Assembly: GCA_934272745.1 (NCBI GenBank)
Contig: CAKQSI010000012.1
Coordinates: 1-49,828, forward strand
Length of the DNA stretch: 49,828 nt
Direction of reading: 5' to 3'
From: an uncultured Clostridia bacterium
GTDB lineage: Bacteria > Bacillota > Clostridia > Christensenellales > Borkfalkiaceae
The notes under the pieces were generated by a model that did no database searches, was not told where the DNA came from, and saw only the letters and a program-made list of their open reading frames with translations. Shown here in pieces: positions 25,191 through 34,362 of this stretch; position 1 is the first letter of the stretch, and every line of letters starts with the position of its first letter. Made by a program: the position numbers and the translations under genes.

Positions 25191-27236
25191 TTACCAGATC
25201 TCCGGCTCTCCGTTTGCACCGTAGTGCCAGTACGTTCTTTTTGGCATGCCCGGCCGCGTTTCGGAATAATAGAAAACCGACGCCGTCGGCTGTTCGCCCA
25301 GCCAGTCGTCTTCTACTCTCACCGCGCTCCACTCTTCTTCGCTCATCGGGACAAAAATACGACACTGCGTACCCACTCCGCAGAAAACCTCTCTGCTAAC
25401 CGATTTTAACGACTTGGAAAGCATCACCGTTTCCAACGCACTGCATCCGGAAAACGCACTGCTGTCGATTCTTTCAACGGTATCCGGCAACACGATGTTT
25501 TTAAGAGAGGAGCAATAGGAAAATGCCTGCTTTATAATCTTAAGCCCTTCCGGCAACGCAACCTCGCGCAAGCCGGTACAACTTGAAAATGCTCCGTCTT
25601 CAATTTCCGTCACGCCCGCGGGAATTACGATTTTAGATAACTTCGCGCATCCGGCAAACAGACCGATCTCGATTTTCGTCAACGCTGCAGAAAGTTTGAC
25701 CGTTTCAAGCGAAGCGCAACCGGAAAAAGCGCTTACGCCGATTTCGCCGAGCGTATCCGGCAAAATCAATTCGGTCATCGACTCACATCCGCTGAATGCC
25801 GATTCCCCTATCCGGGTCCATCCCGAAAAAAGTTCGACTTTGGTAAGAGCCGTACATTTTGCAAAGGCGTAATCTCCGATTTTTTCCAGCCCCGCCGGGA
25901 ATTCTACCGTGCGCAAATTCCGGCATCCGGCAAACGCCATCTCTTTAATTTCGGTAACCCCGTCGGGAATTACGACGGAAGTCAACCCTGCTTTTCCGAA
26001 CGCGTTCACCCCGATCTTGGTCACGCTGCCGTCCGCCGGAATAACGGCTTCGGCGTCGCCGCTAAGCAGCTCTTTTTCCACAAGGGAAATCAGGGAGTGT
26101 TCGTCTTTCTTAAAATAAATATTCTCCGCCGAAATTTTCAGACAATCCAGCGACGGCAAAAACGCCACGAGACAATAGTCCACCTTTTGCAGGGATTTCC
26201 CGAGATAGACTTTTTGCAGATTGCTGTGATAATTGTTCTGATAAAAAGCGTCGTTTTCTACCACTTTTACCGTATCGGACAGCGTTACCGACCGTAAATT
26301 TTCATAATTGGAAAAGGTGCCTTTTCTGATCTCTTCCACCCCGTCCGGAATGACGACTTCGGTAAGCGTCCACCTTTGGCTTCCCACCGAGCCGCGTTCC
26401 AGAATTTTTACTTTGCCGCCCGTAGGGATTCCGGCAATATCGACGCAGCATAAAAGCGTATTCGTCGCTTTTTCGATCAGACAGTTATTGATACTTTCAT
26501 AAAAGGCGTTGCCTTCTTCGACGGTGATCTTTCTTACGGATTCGCCGAAATTGCCCACGCCGATTTTTTCTACCCCTTTCGGAATAAAAACTTCTCTCAG
26601 ATCCGTAAACGCGTCTTCCCCGATTTCTTTCAGCGAAGCGGGGAATTCCACCCTCTTTAATCCCGTCCCGAAAAACGCCCTGTTCCCGACCGTTTTCAGC
26701 GACGCCGAAAGATCGATCCTTTTGACTTCTCCTCCGCCCGCATAATAAAACGCCTCTTCTCCGATTTCTTCCACGGTATCCGGCATGATCGCGGCAGTCA
26801 GAAGATTGTTGTTGCTGAAAGCCGACTTGCCGATGACTTTCAATTTTTCAGGCAAATAGAGAAACCGGATATTTATCCCGAAAAAGCCCCCTTCCGCGAT
26901 TTCGGTCACGGGAAGCCCGTCGTATTCTGTCGGAATGGTCAACGTATAATATGGCGGCGCGCCCCATCTCATTTCCGGATCGAAAGACACGCTGTATTCG
27001 TCTTTTCCTTCGATTTTCTTGAAAATCAGATACTCCGTATCTTCTTCGGTCACCGCCGGGCGGGGCGGAAGTTCTAAAACCGGCTCCTCGGTCGGCTCCT
27101 CCGTAGGTGCGGCGATAGAGGCGCCCGAAGTGGGCGTCCCCGACGGATTGTCTGTCCCGCCGTCGCAGGCTGCAAGCCATGTGCAAAGGGTCAGCGCCAG
27201 CAGCGCACTCAGCATCAGCTGTAAAAATTTTCTCAT
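25191..27236 (-). CDS. BspA-like leucine-rich-repeat surface lipoprotein (paralogue)
   Basis: A predicted lipoprotein of 681 residues. Its first about 45 residues (signal peptide, lipobox LAAC with C24, then GGTDNPS and GASIAAPT) nearly match the protein encoded at 20869-24927, at DNA level too. The stalk is short (EEPTEEPVLELPPRP). The body is LRR_5/BspA-type repeats from about residue 95, for example IGESAFSGCESMTELILPDTLGEIG, with no MBG-like domains. The two proteins have the same lineage-specific C-terminal ending style (W..NGE). Ribosome site AAGGAGGAAG. Probably surface-exposed; ligand unknown. Tandem arrangement on one strand with a 263-bp gap indicates duplication followed by divergence of the exposed part. 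Confidence 0.88.
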   Translation of the reverse strand: MRKFLQLMLSALLALTLCTWLAACDGGTDNPSGTPTSGASIAAPTEEPTEEPVLELPPRPAVTEEDTEYLIFKKIEGKDEYSVSFDPEMRWGAPPYYTLTIPTEYDGLPVTEIAEGGFFGINIRFLYLPEKLKVIGKSAFSNNNLLTAAIMPDTVEEIGEEAFYYAGGGEVKRIDLSASLKTVGNRAFFGTGLKRVEFPASLKEIGEDAFTDLREVFIPKGVEKIGVGNFGESVRKITVEEGNAFYESINNCLIEKATNTLLCCVDIAGIPTGGKVKILERGSVGSQRWTLTEVVIPDGVEEIRKGTFSNYENLRSVTLSDTVKVVENDAFYQNNYHSNLQKVYLGKSLQKVDYCLVAFLPSLDCLKISAENIYFKKDEHSLISLVEKELLSGDAEAVIPADGSVTKIGVNAFGKAGLTSVVIPDGVTEIKEMAFAGCRNLRTVEFPAGLEKIGDYAFAKCTALTKVELFSGWTRIGESAFSGCESMTELILPDTLGEIGVSAFSGCASLETVKLSAALTKIEIGLFAGCAKLSKIVIPAGVTEIEDGAFSSCTGLREVALPEGLKIIKQAFSYCSSLKNIVLPDTVERIDSSAFSGCSALETVMLSKSLKSVSREVFCGVGTQCRIFVPMSEEEWSAVRVEDDWLGEQPTASVFYYSETRPGMPKRTYWHYGANGEPEIW

Positions 27237-27290
27237 ATTTTCTTCCTCCTTTTCCCCCGCAAAAGCGCGGGAATTTTATATTTTTCCGTT

Positions 27291-27359
27291 ATCTTCACCT
27301 TATCCGTCGTCTTCGCCGCCCCGCGAAATCTTCACCTTATCCGTCGTCTTCACCGCCCC
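27291..27359. repeat. Two 32-bp direct repeats upstream of the LRR gene
   Basis: ATCTTCACCTTATCCGTCGT... at 27291-27322 and 27328-27359 (period 37 bp, one mismatch). They lie in the leader or promoter region of the lipoprotein gene at 25191. Confidence 0.8.
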
Positions 27360-27445
27360 AAAAAGCGCGGGGTATATTCCGCGTGGGGATCAGATTACGT
27401 TTATTATCTTAGTCGCACTTTCTCCGTTCTGCGGCAGTCCCGCGG

Positions 27446-28672
27446 TTACTTTTTCCGGTACAGAATATCGCCCGGGGAAAGAGGTACGGGACTATCGAAC
27501 GTCAATAATTCCTGCACCAGTCTGGCGTCGGTCACGACCTCGCCCGAAGCGTTTTTCATTTCGGGCATGACGAAAGTTTTTTGAGAGAACCCGGGCGAGC
27601 CGCAAAGGGCGGCGACGCGTTCCCCCGCAAAAAATCGATTGCGCATTTCCACCGTAACTCTGCCCTTTTCCGCACTTTTTACGACGGCGAGAAAAACGCC
27701 CGCGCCGTCCGTTCCGCCCGTTTTGTAATTGACCGTTTCGGCATTGTCTCCCAAAGCGTAAGCCGTGGTATAGGGGCGATGCGCGGCAAGATCCAGCAGA
27801 TCAAAGACCTCCTCGGGGAGAGCCGTTCCGCCCGCGGCGAAAACGTCCGCCGCCTTGCGGTAGGCGGAAACCACCGTCGCCAGATAAAACTCGCTTTTCA
27901 TCCGCCCTTCGATCTTAAAACTGCACACGCCCGCGTCCGCCAGCGTTTTTAAGTATTTGGCAAGGCAAAGATCCTTTCCGCTTAAAAAATAGGTTCCTCT
28001 TTTATCCTCTTCCACGCCGAGCGGCAAGCCGGACTGTTCCTCGGTCAGCGCGTAGCGGAAGCGGCACGCCTGCACGCATTCCCCCCGGTTGGCGTCGCGC
28101 GAGGTGAAGTAGTTGGAAAGCAGGCATCTGCCGCTATAGGAAATGCACATCGCGCCGTGCACGAAGGCTTCCAGTTCCATATCCCGGGGAATTTTGCCGC
28201 GGATTTCGGCAATTTCCGCAAAAGACAGTTCCCGCGCGAGAACCACGCGGGTAGCGCCCAGTTTGCGATAGAGACGGATTGCCGCGGAATTGAGCGTATT
28301 CGCCTGCGTGGAAACGTGCAGCGGAAGCTTCGGCGCGACCTCGTTTTTGATGAGCATCAGCCCGGGGTCGGTGACCAGCACGGCGTCCGCGCCGATCTCT
28401 TCTAAAAAGCGGAAGTACGCCGCGGCGGGTTGCAAGTCCCCTTCTTTAGCAAAAATATTGACGGTAACGTATGCCTTTACGCCGTGCGCGTGCGCATATG
28501 CTACCGCCTGTTTCATCTCCTCTTCGTCGAAATTATCGGCAAACGAGCGGAGAGAAAAGTTCTTTCCGCCCAGATACACCGCGTTTGCGCCGAAATGGAT
28601 TGCCGTTTTCAGTTTTTCGAAATTGCCCGCCGGGGCAAGAATTTCCACTTTTTTTATCTGGTCTTTTTCCAT
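27446..28672 (-). CDS. trhP: U32-family peptidase-like tRNA hydroxylation protein (TrhP-like)
   Basis: U32 proteins of this subgroup (TrhP, Bacillus YrrN/YrrO) are required for prephenate-dependent 5-hydroxylation of uridine 34 in tRNA, and may contain an Fe-S cluster. Seen here: ILAPAGNFEKLKTAIHFGANAVYLGG at the start, ELEAFVHGAMCISYSGRCLLSNY, NRGECVQACRFRY (Cys-rich signature) and FKIEGRMKSEFY. The protein has 408 residues. The TrmR-like methyltransferase gene upstream would use the hydroxylated tRNA as substrate, the same pairing as yrrM-yrrN-yrrO in Bacillus, but only one U32 gene is present here. The family's old name, peptidase, is probably misleading for this member. Confidence 0.88.
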   Translation of the reverse strand: MEKDQIKKVEILAPAGNFEKLKTAIHFGANAVYLGGKNFSLRSFADNFDEEEMKQAVAYAHAHGVKAYVTVNIFAKEGDLQPAAAYFRFLEEIGADAVLVTDPGLMLIKNEVAPKLPLHVSTQANTLNSAAIRLYRKLGATRVVLARELSFAEIAEIRGKIPRDMELEAFVHGAMCISYSGRCLLSNYFTSRDANRGECVQACRFRYALTEEQSGLPLGVEEDKRGTYFLSGKDLCLAKYLKTLADAGVCSFKIEGRMKSEFYLATVVSAYRKAADVFAAGGTALPEEVFDLLDLAAHRPYTTAYALGDNAETVNYKTGGTDGAGVFLAVVKSAEKGRVTVEMRNRFFAGERVAALCGSPGFSQKTFVMPEMKNASGEVVTDARLVQELLTFDSPVPLSPGDILYRKK

Positions 28673-28783
28673 AGTAATGTCCGATCGTTCTGCCGTAACG
28701 TTCAGATCGGCGCCGGGTTTTCACCCGCTTACGCCGTTGCAATGTCCCCGCTATCGCTTACGCCGCTTCGTTTCGGCTTGGCG

Positions 28784-29395
28784 CTAACGCTTTTTTGTGA
28801 TGACGGCATAGCCGTCTTCCACCGCAAAAACTTCGCAGGTCACGGTTTCGTCCTGCTGCGCCCTATCCAGAAAGGCGCGTAAGGAGCGGATAATGGCGCC
28901 GTGCTTTCTGCGGTAGGGCGTTTCGCCCGTGACGTACCCGTGAAAGGAGACGTCGTCCGCAAACAGCGTACCGTCTGAAAGCAGCAGCCGTTTGCATTCC
29001 TCGTAAAACTCCGCGTACGAGCCCTTGGGTCCGTCCAGCAAAATGAGGTCGAACGGCTGCGACAATGCGGGCAACACCTCTTCCGCCCGCCCGAAAATCT
29101 GCCGCACGCGGGCAGTCACGCCCGCTTGTTCCAGATTTTCTTTCGCGGTAAGAAAACGCCCCTCGTCCGCCTCGATCGTAACCATCGAGGCTGCGGGAAA
29201 CGCCGCAAGCAAGGCGACCGCGGTCGCCCCCTCCGCCGTGCCGATTTCGAGAATGCGGCGGTAGTCTTTTTCCTTAACCAGCGCAAGCAGCGCTTTCCGC
29301 GTTGCCGGACGGAGGGTTTCCACGCCCGCCGCCCGGTTTTCTTTGTATAATCTGTCGGAAAACGCAATCGCGCTTTCCCCTTCGTTTCGCTTCAT
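28784..29395 (-). CDS. trmR: O-methyltransferase family 3, TrmR-like tRNA 5-hydroxyuridine methyltransferase
   Basis: SAM-dependent methyltransferase. ILEIGTAEGATAVALLAAFP is the SAM-binding loop, then VTIEADEGR, FDLILLDGPKGSYAEF (metal-binding Asp region) and LLSDGTLFADDVSFHGYV, as in family 3 O-methyltransferases. In Bacillus YrrM/TrmR makes 5-methoxyuridine at tRNA position 34. The start MKRNEGESAIAFSDRLY at 29395 gives 203 residues, near family length. Its ribosome site is weak, and an in-frame ATG at 29548 would add 51 residues that look non-conserved. Upstream of the U32 gene on the same strand (111-bp gap), which supports the tRNA-modification assignment. Downstream of the stop codon GCGTAAGCG is repeated twice. 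Confidence 0.82.
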   Translation of the reverse strand: MKRNEGESAIAFSDRLYKENRAAGVETLRPATRKALLALVKEKDYRRILEIGTAEGATAVALLAAFPAASMVTIEADEGRFLTAKENLEQAGVTARVRQIFGRAEEVLPALSQPFDLILLDGPKGSYAEFYEECKRLLLSDGTLFADDVSFHGYVTGETPYRRKHGAIIRSLRAFLDRAQQDETVTCEVFAVEDGYAVITKKR

Positions 29396-29589
29396 ATTTC
29401 GTTGAATTTCCGTCGTTTGCGGGCGCGACCATACCTGCAAACCCGCGTGATAAATCCGTCTATCGTGGAGCGCGTTAGGTAAAATCCCGCACGCAGCAAG
29501 CCCGTCCGTGCTTACGAAACCCATCCGCGCGGACAGCCCTACCGCCATGCGACCTTACGCCCCGTAAAAGCGCGCCCCGCAAAACGGAA

Positions 29590-31338
29590 TTACACTTCCA
29601 TCACGACGGGCAGAATCATGGGGTTTTGTTTGCTGCGGCGGAAGACGTAATTCTTCAGCGCGCGGCAGACCACGGCTTCCAGTTCTTCCGGGTCGCCCTT
29701 GACGTCCGCCTGCCGGACGGCGCCGGTCAGCATCTGTTTGGCTTCCGCCATAAAGCGGTCCATATCCTCGCAGACGAAGCCCTTGGACACGATTTCCGGT
29801 CCCGAAATGAGTTCCCCGCTGCCTTCCGCAACGGTGATGACCACCATCATCAGCCCGTCTTCCGCAAGGTGGCGCCGGTCGCGCAGAACGACGTCGTCCC
29901 CTTCCATGGAATAGCCGTCCACCAGTTTGACGCCCGCGGGGAAACTTTCGCCCAAAGTCATGGTATCTTCGGTCAGTTCCACCCGGTTGCCGATGAGCGC
30001 GATCTGGATATTGCCCGGCTTCATGCCCATATTTTCGGCAAGCAGGGCGTGTTTTTTCAAATGGCGGTATTCCCCGTGTACGGGAATGAAAAATTTGGGA
30101 TTGAGCAGCGAATGCAGAATTTTGATTTCTTCCTGACAGGCGTGCCCCGAAACGTGCACTTTTTCCAGCGATTCGTAAATGACTTCCGCGCCCAACTGAT
30201 ACAGATTGTTGATCACGCGGTAAACCGATTTTTCGTTGCCCGGAATGGGGGAAGCCGACAAAATGACGGTGTCGTTGTCCCCGATCTTGACGCGGTTGAA
30301 TTCCCCGCTCGCCATTCTCGTGAGCGCGCTCATGGGTTCGCCCTGACTGCCGGTGCAGAGAATGACCAGATTTTTATCGGGAATACGTTTGATCCGTTCG
30401 ATATCCACCACGTCGTCTTCGTTGAATTTCAGTTCCCCGATGCGGGAAGCGGCGTCCGCGACGTTCAGCATACTGCGCCCGGAAAACGCCACTTTGCGTT
30501 TATATTTTTTGGCAAGATCGAGAATCTGCTGCAGTCGGTGAACGTTGGAAGCGAACGTGGCGATGATCAGGCGGCGTTCGGGATTTTCCGCAAAAATGCC
30601 GTCCAAGGTCTGTCCGACCACGCGTTCGCTCATGGTATAGCCGGGACGCTCGATATTGGTGCTTTCCGCAAGCATCAATAAAACGCCTTCTTTCCCGAGT
30701 TCGGAAATGCGCGCAAGGTCGATGGGTTCCCCCGCGACGGGGGTCATATCGATTTTGAAGTCGCCCGAATGGTACACCAGTCCTACCGGCGTGCGGACGG
30801 CAAGCGCCACCGCGCCCGCGATGGAGTGGTTGACGTTGATGAATTCCACCTCGAACGCGCCCAGCGTCACGCGCGTGCCGGGCTTGACGCAGTTCAGGTT
30901 GACGTCGGGCAGGCGATGTTCTTTCAGTTTGTTTTCCACCAGCATCAAAGTCAGTTTGGTGGCAAAGACGGGGACGTTAAGTTCTTTCAGCACGTAAGGA
31001 AGGGCGCCGATGTGATCCTCGTGTCCGTGGGTTAAAACGATACCGCGGATTTTGTCCTTTCTTGCGATAAGGTAACTGAAATCGGGAATGACGAGGTCGA
31101 TGCCGGGCATGGATTCGTTGGGAAAACTGGAGCCGGAATCGATGATGATGATGTCGTCGCCGTATTCGAGCGCGGTCATATTTTTGCCGATTTCGCCCAC
31201 GCCGCCGATAAACAGCACCCCGAGTTTTTGTTTCTCCGCCTTTTTAGCGGGTTTATTTTTCATTGCGTTTCTTTTCTTGTCGTTCGTGTTCGGCGTAAAT
31301 TCGCCGTATACTTCTTTTTTGGTTTTCTTTTCTTTCAA
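29590..31338 (-). CDS. rnj: Ribonuclease J
   Basis: Metallo-beta-lactamase/beta-CASP RNase with 5'-3' exo- and endonuclease activity in mRNA decay and rRNA maturation. FIGGVGEIGKNMTALEYGDD and IDSGSSFP open the domain, and HGHEDHIG (104-111) binds zinc. YHSGDFKIDMTP, FASNVHRLQQILDLA, SGRSMLN, CTGSQGEPMSAL and HVSGHACQEEIK (beta-CASP motifs) follow, with FIPVHGEYRHL. A C-terminal domain completes 582 residues. The start is TTG at 31338, with AGGAG 9 bp upstream; an internal ATG at 31263 has no such site. The first about 35 residues are a basic extension (KKTKKEVYGEF...KPAKKAEKQ). Confidence 0.95.
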   Translation of the reverse strand: MKEKKTKKEVYGEFTPNTNDKKRNAMKNKPAKKAEKQKLGVLFIGGVGEIGKNMTALEYGDDIIIIDSGSSFPNESMPGIDLVIPDFSYLIARKDKIRGIVLTHGHEDHIGALPYVLKELNVPVFATKLTLMLVENKLKEHRLPDVNLNCVKPGTRVTLGAFEVEFINVNHSIAGAVALAVRTPVGLVYHSGDFKIDMTPVAGEPIDLARISELGKEGVLLMLAESTNIERPGYTMSERVVGQTLDGIFAENPERRLIIATFASNVHRLQQILDLAKKYKRKVAFSGRSMLNVADAASRIGELKFNEDDVVDIERIKRIPDKNLVILCTGSQGEPMSALTRMASGEFNRVKIGDNDTVILSASPIPGNEKSVYRVINNLYQLGAEVIYESLEKVHVSGHACQEEIKILHSLLNPKFFIPVHGEYRHLKKHALLAENMGMKPGNIQIALIGNRVELTEDTMTLGESFPAGVKLVDGYSMEGDDVVLRDRRHLAEDGLMMVVITVAEGSGELISGPEIVSKGFVCEDMDRFMAEAKQMLTGAVRQADVKGDPEELEAVVCRALKNYVFRRSKQNPMILPVVMEV

Positions 31339-31593
31339 GCCGATTACTCCTATGGTTAACGTGTGTGTTTCCGCAGATCAGGCGGAATAATTTTGTTTTA
31401 CGTACCGTTTTGCGCGCATTTTTACGTATTACGTTGCGCGTTTTTGCACGTCTTTTTACCGCCGCTCGGGCGGAATGGTTTTGTTTTTTACGATCGTTGC
31501 CGCCGCTCGGGCGGAAAGTGCGTTTGCTTTTCGTAATGCGGAATTACGATCGAAAAGGCTATGCTTTATCGGATAAAACGCCCCTCATTTTTC

Positions 31594-31620
31594 GTAGGAA
31601 CGATCATTGATCGCCCGCAC
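31594..31620. repeat. Oriented intergenic palindrome
   Basis: GTAGGAACGATC / GATCGCCCGC copy, GTAGG end on the left; one arm has GAACG in place of GGGCG. Confidence 0.75.
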
Positions 31621-31723
31621 TATCTCCCGCAAGATTTTGTTTTATCGGACGAAAAGTTCTCTGTTTTTACAAGCATACGGGATAAAAGCAAACGCGCGGC
31701 ACCGATTTTTATTTCCTTTTTCC

Positions 31724-31750
31724 GTAGGGGCGATCATTGATCGCCCGCGC
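31724..31750. repeat. Oriented intergenic palindrome
   Basis: Intact copy: GTAGGGGCGATC, centre ATT, GATCGCCCGC, in the same orientation as those at 6014 and 31594. Confidence 0.8.
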
Positions 31751-31754
31751 GGGA

Positions 31755-31814
31755 CATACCCCGCGGTCATAAATCATACCCCGCGGGCATAAATCACACC
31801 CCGCAGGCGTAAAC
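31755..31814. repeat. 20-bp tandem repeat, three copies
   Basis: CATACCCCGCGGTCATAAAT, CATACCCCGCGGGCATAAAT and CACACCCCGCAGGCGTAAAC, period exactly 20 bp, then a partial CCACCCCGCGGAC. The ATACCCCGCGGGC core recurs after serA (37548-37637). Confidence 0.8.
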
Positions 31815-31890
31815 CGCCCGCATCGGTCCACCCCGCGGACTTCCTATTACGCCCGCAAACTTCCGCTGCGCCCGGCAATCGCTGTGCCCG

Positions 31891-34362
31891 TCAGTTTTCC
31901 TCGGTTTCGTCCTCGGACATGGCAAGTTGCAGTTCTTCGGCAAGGAGAGAAGAGGCGGCAACGCCCTTTTTGCTCTGCCCTGCAATGGGGCGGGCGGAAA
32001 TCACGCGCTTTTTGGGCGGCGCGGCTTTCCTCCGCGGGTTTTTGTCCGAAACCTTCTTTTCCTTTACGGCTCCTGCCGCAAGGGGCGGAACGCCGAAACC
32101 GATATCGCCGAAGGGGTCAAACCCGCCGAAAGAAGCGTCGGCCATCTCCTCTGCAGGGGCGGAATCCGCCGCGTTTTCCATATGTGCGGACTGCCCGGCA
32201 AAACGGGCGGCTTCTTCTGCGCGGCGCGCTTCTTCCGTACGCTGCATTTCTTCCAAAGCCGTGCGGGACGCCTGTTCCGCCGCCTTTTGCGTTTGTTCGG
32301 CAAAGGCACGGGACGCTTCCTCCGCGGCTTTCTGCATGGCTTCTTCCTGCGCCAATCTGGCTTCCTCGGCGGCTTTTCTGGTTTCTTCGGCGACGCGTTT
32401 TGCCGCTTCTTCCGCGGCGATGCGCGCGGTTTCTTCCACCGTTTTTGCCGAAATTCCGGCGGCTTGCTCCGCGTTTATGCGTTCTTTTTCCGCCAAAAGG
32501 TCGCGTTCCTCTTTCAGGGCGCGGTTTTCTTCCATCGCGGCGGAAAGCGTTTCAAACATGGCGCTCATCTGCGCTTTCAAGCCGGCAAGTTCCTCTAAGA
32601 CCTCGGCGTTATCCGCGGGGGCGGAAGCGGGCTTTCTTTCCGGACCGCCGGGCTCCGATTCTCCCGCAGCGGGCGCGGAAGTTTCTTCCCCCTCTTCGCC
32701 GGGGACGAAGCAGGCGGGTTCCTCTTCCGCTTCCTCGTCGGTTTCTTTGGTAACGGCAATCGCCGCGTTCTCCTTTTCGCGGAGCAGGGCGGCAAGTTGT
32801 TCTTTCACCTCGGCAAGTTCGCTTAAAATGCGGTCGTTATCCGGGTCGGAAACCGCTTCTTCCGCAGCCGCCGGTCTTTCCGCAAGTTCCTCTTTCAAGC
32901 CGGAGATGGCGGAAAGCACGCGTTCGTCGTCCGTTTTGGTTTCCACGCCGTTTTCCTTTAAGTACGCGATCTCCTCTTTCAGCGCCTTGACTTCGGCAAG
33001 AAGTTCCTCTCCCTGCAAAGCGGCGGCAACGCTTCCCGCCCCGTCCGAACGGGCGGCAAGCCCAATAAGTTCGGTCTTCAGCGCGGCAATATCGGCGGCG
33101 GAAAGCGAAACTTCCGCCCCTTTTTCTTCCGGAATCTCCAGAGAAATCGCGGCAAGCAGCGGCAACGACAAAATCTCGGTCTTGAGGTCGGCAAGGGTCT
33201 GCCGTTCCTCTTCCGAAAGGCTGTGATAGTCTTTCGCCGTAAGGGCAGCGAGGGCGGTAACCGCCTCTCCCCCGGCGGCAGCGCTGTCCGAAAGAGCGGC
33301 TTTGGCTTTCGCCGCTTCGCCCGCGGCGGCGGAAAGTCCCCTGCCGGAGGCGTCTTCCGCGACCGAAAAAGCATGTTCTGCCGCGCGCAGTTTTTCCGTA
33401 TCTTTTAAGCAGGCGGCGTTACTTCGCAACAGTTGCCGGATCCCGCGGCTGCCCGCAAGCACAACGCCCGCAACACGCGCGCGGATTCCTTCCGTAATCT
33501 TTGCGGCGGAGGCTTCCGCACCCGGCGCGCGCTCCTTCCCCGCACGGATCAGAAGGGCGTCCACCTGCTGTAAAATATCGGCGAGGTGATCGGCGGAATC
33601 TTCTTTCAGGTACGCGACGACCGCGCCGGACAATCCGGAAAAAGCGGCGTCCGCATTCTTTTGCAACGCCGCGAGAACCGACCGCAGCAGCGTTTCGGTT
33701 TCGCCCGAAGCCTGCCGCTTTGCAAGCGCTTTCTGCCCGGCGGCAAGAGAAACGATCGCCCCGCGCAGATCTTCGATCTCGTCGGACACGACGTTGAAAA
33801 TGTTCTCGAGCACCAGCGAATTATCGCCCGCGCAAAAATCCTGCACGCGCTGCATGGCGGCGGATTCTTTGTTTTCGGGGAAGCGCGCCCCGGGATCGGT
33901 CACCGCCGTTTCCGGGTGTACGGAAAGTCCCTGCGCGCCGAAAGCGCCGCCCGCTTGCCCTGCGGCAACCCCTGCGGGAGTTCCTGCCGGAGCGGACTGC
34001 GCACCGCCTGCCGCGTTCACGCCGTATCCCGCTCTTGCGCCGCGTTCCAGCGCGGCAAGACGGCGACGAAGCAGTTCCACTTCCTCTTTCAGGTCGGAAT
34101 TCTCCTCGTCCAGCATCGAAACCTGCCTTGTCCCCACGGGATCCACACCCCCGGCGCGGCGGACTTCTTCTTCCATTTCATGAAGGCGGGCGCGAATTTC
34201 TTCTTCGCTCACGCCGCGGTAAGTGCTTCTGCCCGTAATGCCGAGTTCTTTGCGGAGTCTGGTCACTTCGTTTAAATCGCACGTGATTTTTTGCAATGCT
34301 TCGCGGTTTTCTTTGGTGTTCTGCACCCGCTTCAAGTCGAATGTTCCGTTGGAAAGCGTCAT
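31891..34362 (-). CDS. Long Ala/Glu-rich coiled-coil protein, unknown function
   Basis: I do not recognise a family. The 823-residue product has no signal peptide or membrane helix. Residues 1-110 hold helices with heptads (MEEEVRRAG, LDEENSDLKEEVELLRRRLAALERG). The middle (about 130-430) is Ala/Gly-rich with predicted helices. A weak repeat occurs three times (VLSAISGLKEELAE, ILSELAEVKEQLAA, VLEELAGLKAQMSA). About 600-720 is a continuous charged coiled coil (AAEEAAKRVAEETRKAAEEA). The C-terminus has a basic patch (NPRRKAAPPKKRVISARP) then an acidic end (MSEDETEEN). Such architecture suits a cytoskeletal or scaffolding role, perhaps at the nucleoid or division site. This is inference from composition only. 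Ribosome site AAGGTGG; a strong promoter lies at 34475-34503. Confidence 0.75.
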   Translation of the reverse strand: MTLSNGTFDLKRVQNTKENREALQKITCDLNEVTRLRKELGITGRSTYRGVSEEEIRARLHEMEEEVRRAGGVDPVGTRQVSMLDEENSDLKEEVELLRRRLAALERGARAGYGVNAAGGAQSAPAGTPAGVAAGQAGGAFGAQGLSVHPETAVTDPGARFPENKESAAMQRVQDFCAGDNSLVLENIFNVVSDEIEDLRGAIVSLAAGQKALAKRQASGETETLLRSVLAALQKNADAAFSGLSGAVVAYLKEDSADHLADILQQVDALLIRAGKERAPGAEASAAKITEGIRARVAGVVLAGSRGIRQLLRSNAACLKDTEKLRAAEHAFSVAEDASGRGLSAAAGEAAKAKAALSDSAAAGGEAVTALAALTAKDYHSLSEEERQTLADLKTEILSLPLLAAISLEIPEEKGAEVSLSAADIAALKTELIGLAARSDGAGSVAAALQGEELLAEVKALKEEIAYLKENGVETKTDDERVLSAISGLKEELAERPAAAEEAVSDPDNDRILSELAEVKEQLAALLREKENAAIAVTKETDEEAEEEPACFVPGEEGEETSAPAAGESEPGGPERKPASAPADNAEVLEELAGLKAQMSAMFETLSAAMEENRALKEERDLLAEKERINAEQAAGISAKTVEETARIAAEEAAKRVAEETRKAAEEARLAQEEAMQKAAEEASRAFAEQTQKAAEQASRTALEEMQRTEEARRAEEAARFAGQSAHMENAADSAPAEEMADASFGGFDPFGDIGFGVPPLAAGAVKEKKVSDKNPRRKAAPPKKRVISARPIAGQSKKGVAASSLLAEELQLAMSEDETEEN

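Larger units (their letters stand above)
31339..31890. other. 552-bp gene-free interval upstream of RNase J
   Basis: No credible ORF. Holds two copies of CCGCCGCTCGGGCGGAA (about 31459 and 31500), T-rich stretches, two oriented palindromes (31594, 31724) and a 20-bp tandem repeat (31755). I could not pick a convincing RNase J promoter. Confidence 0.6.
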
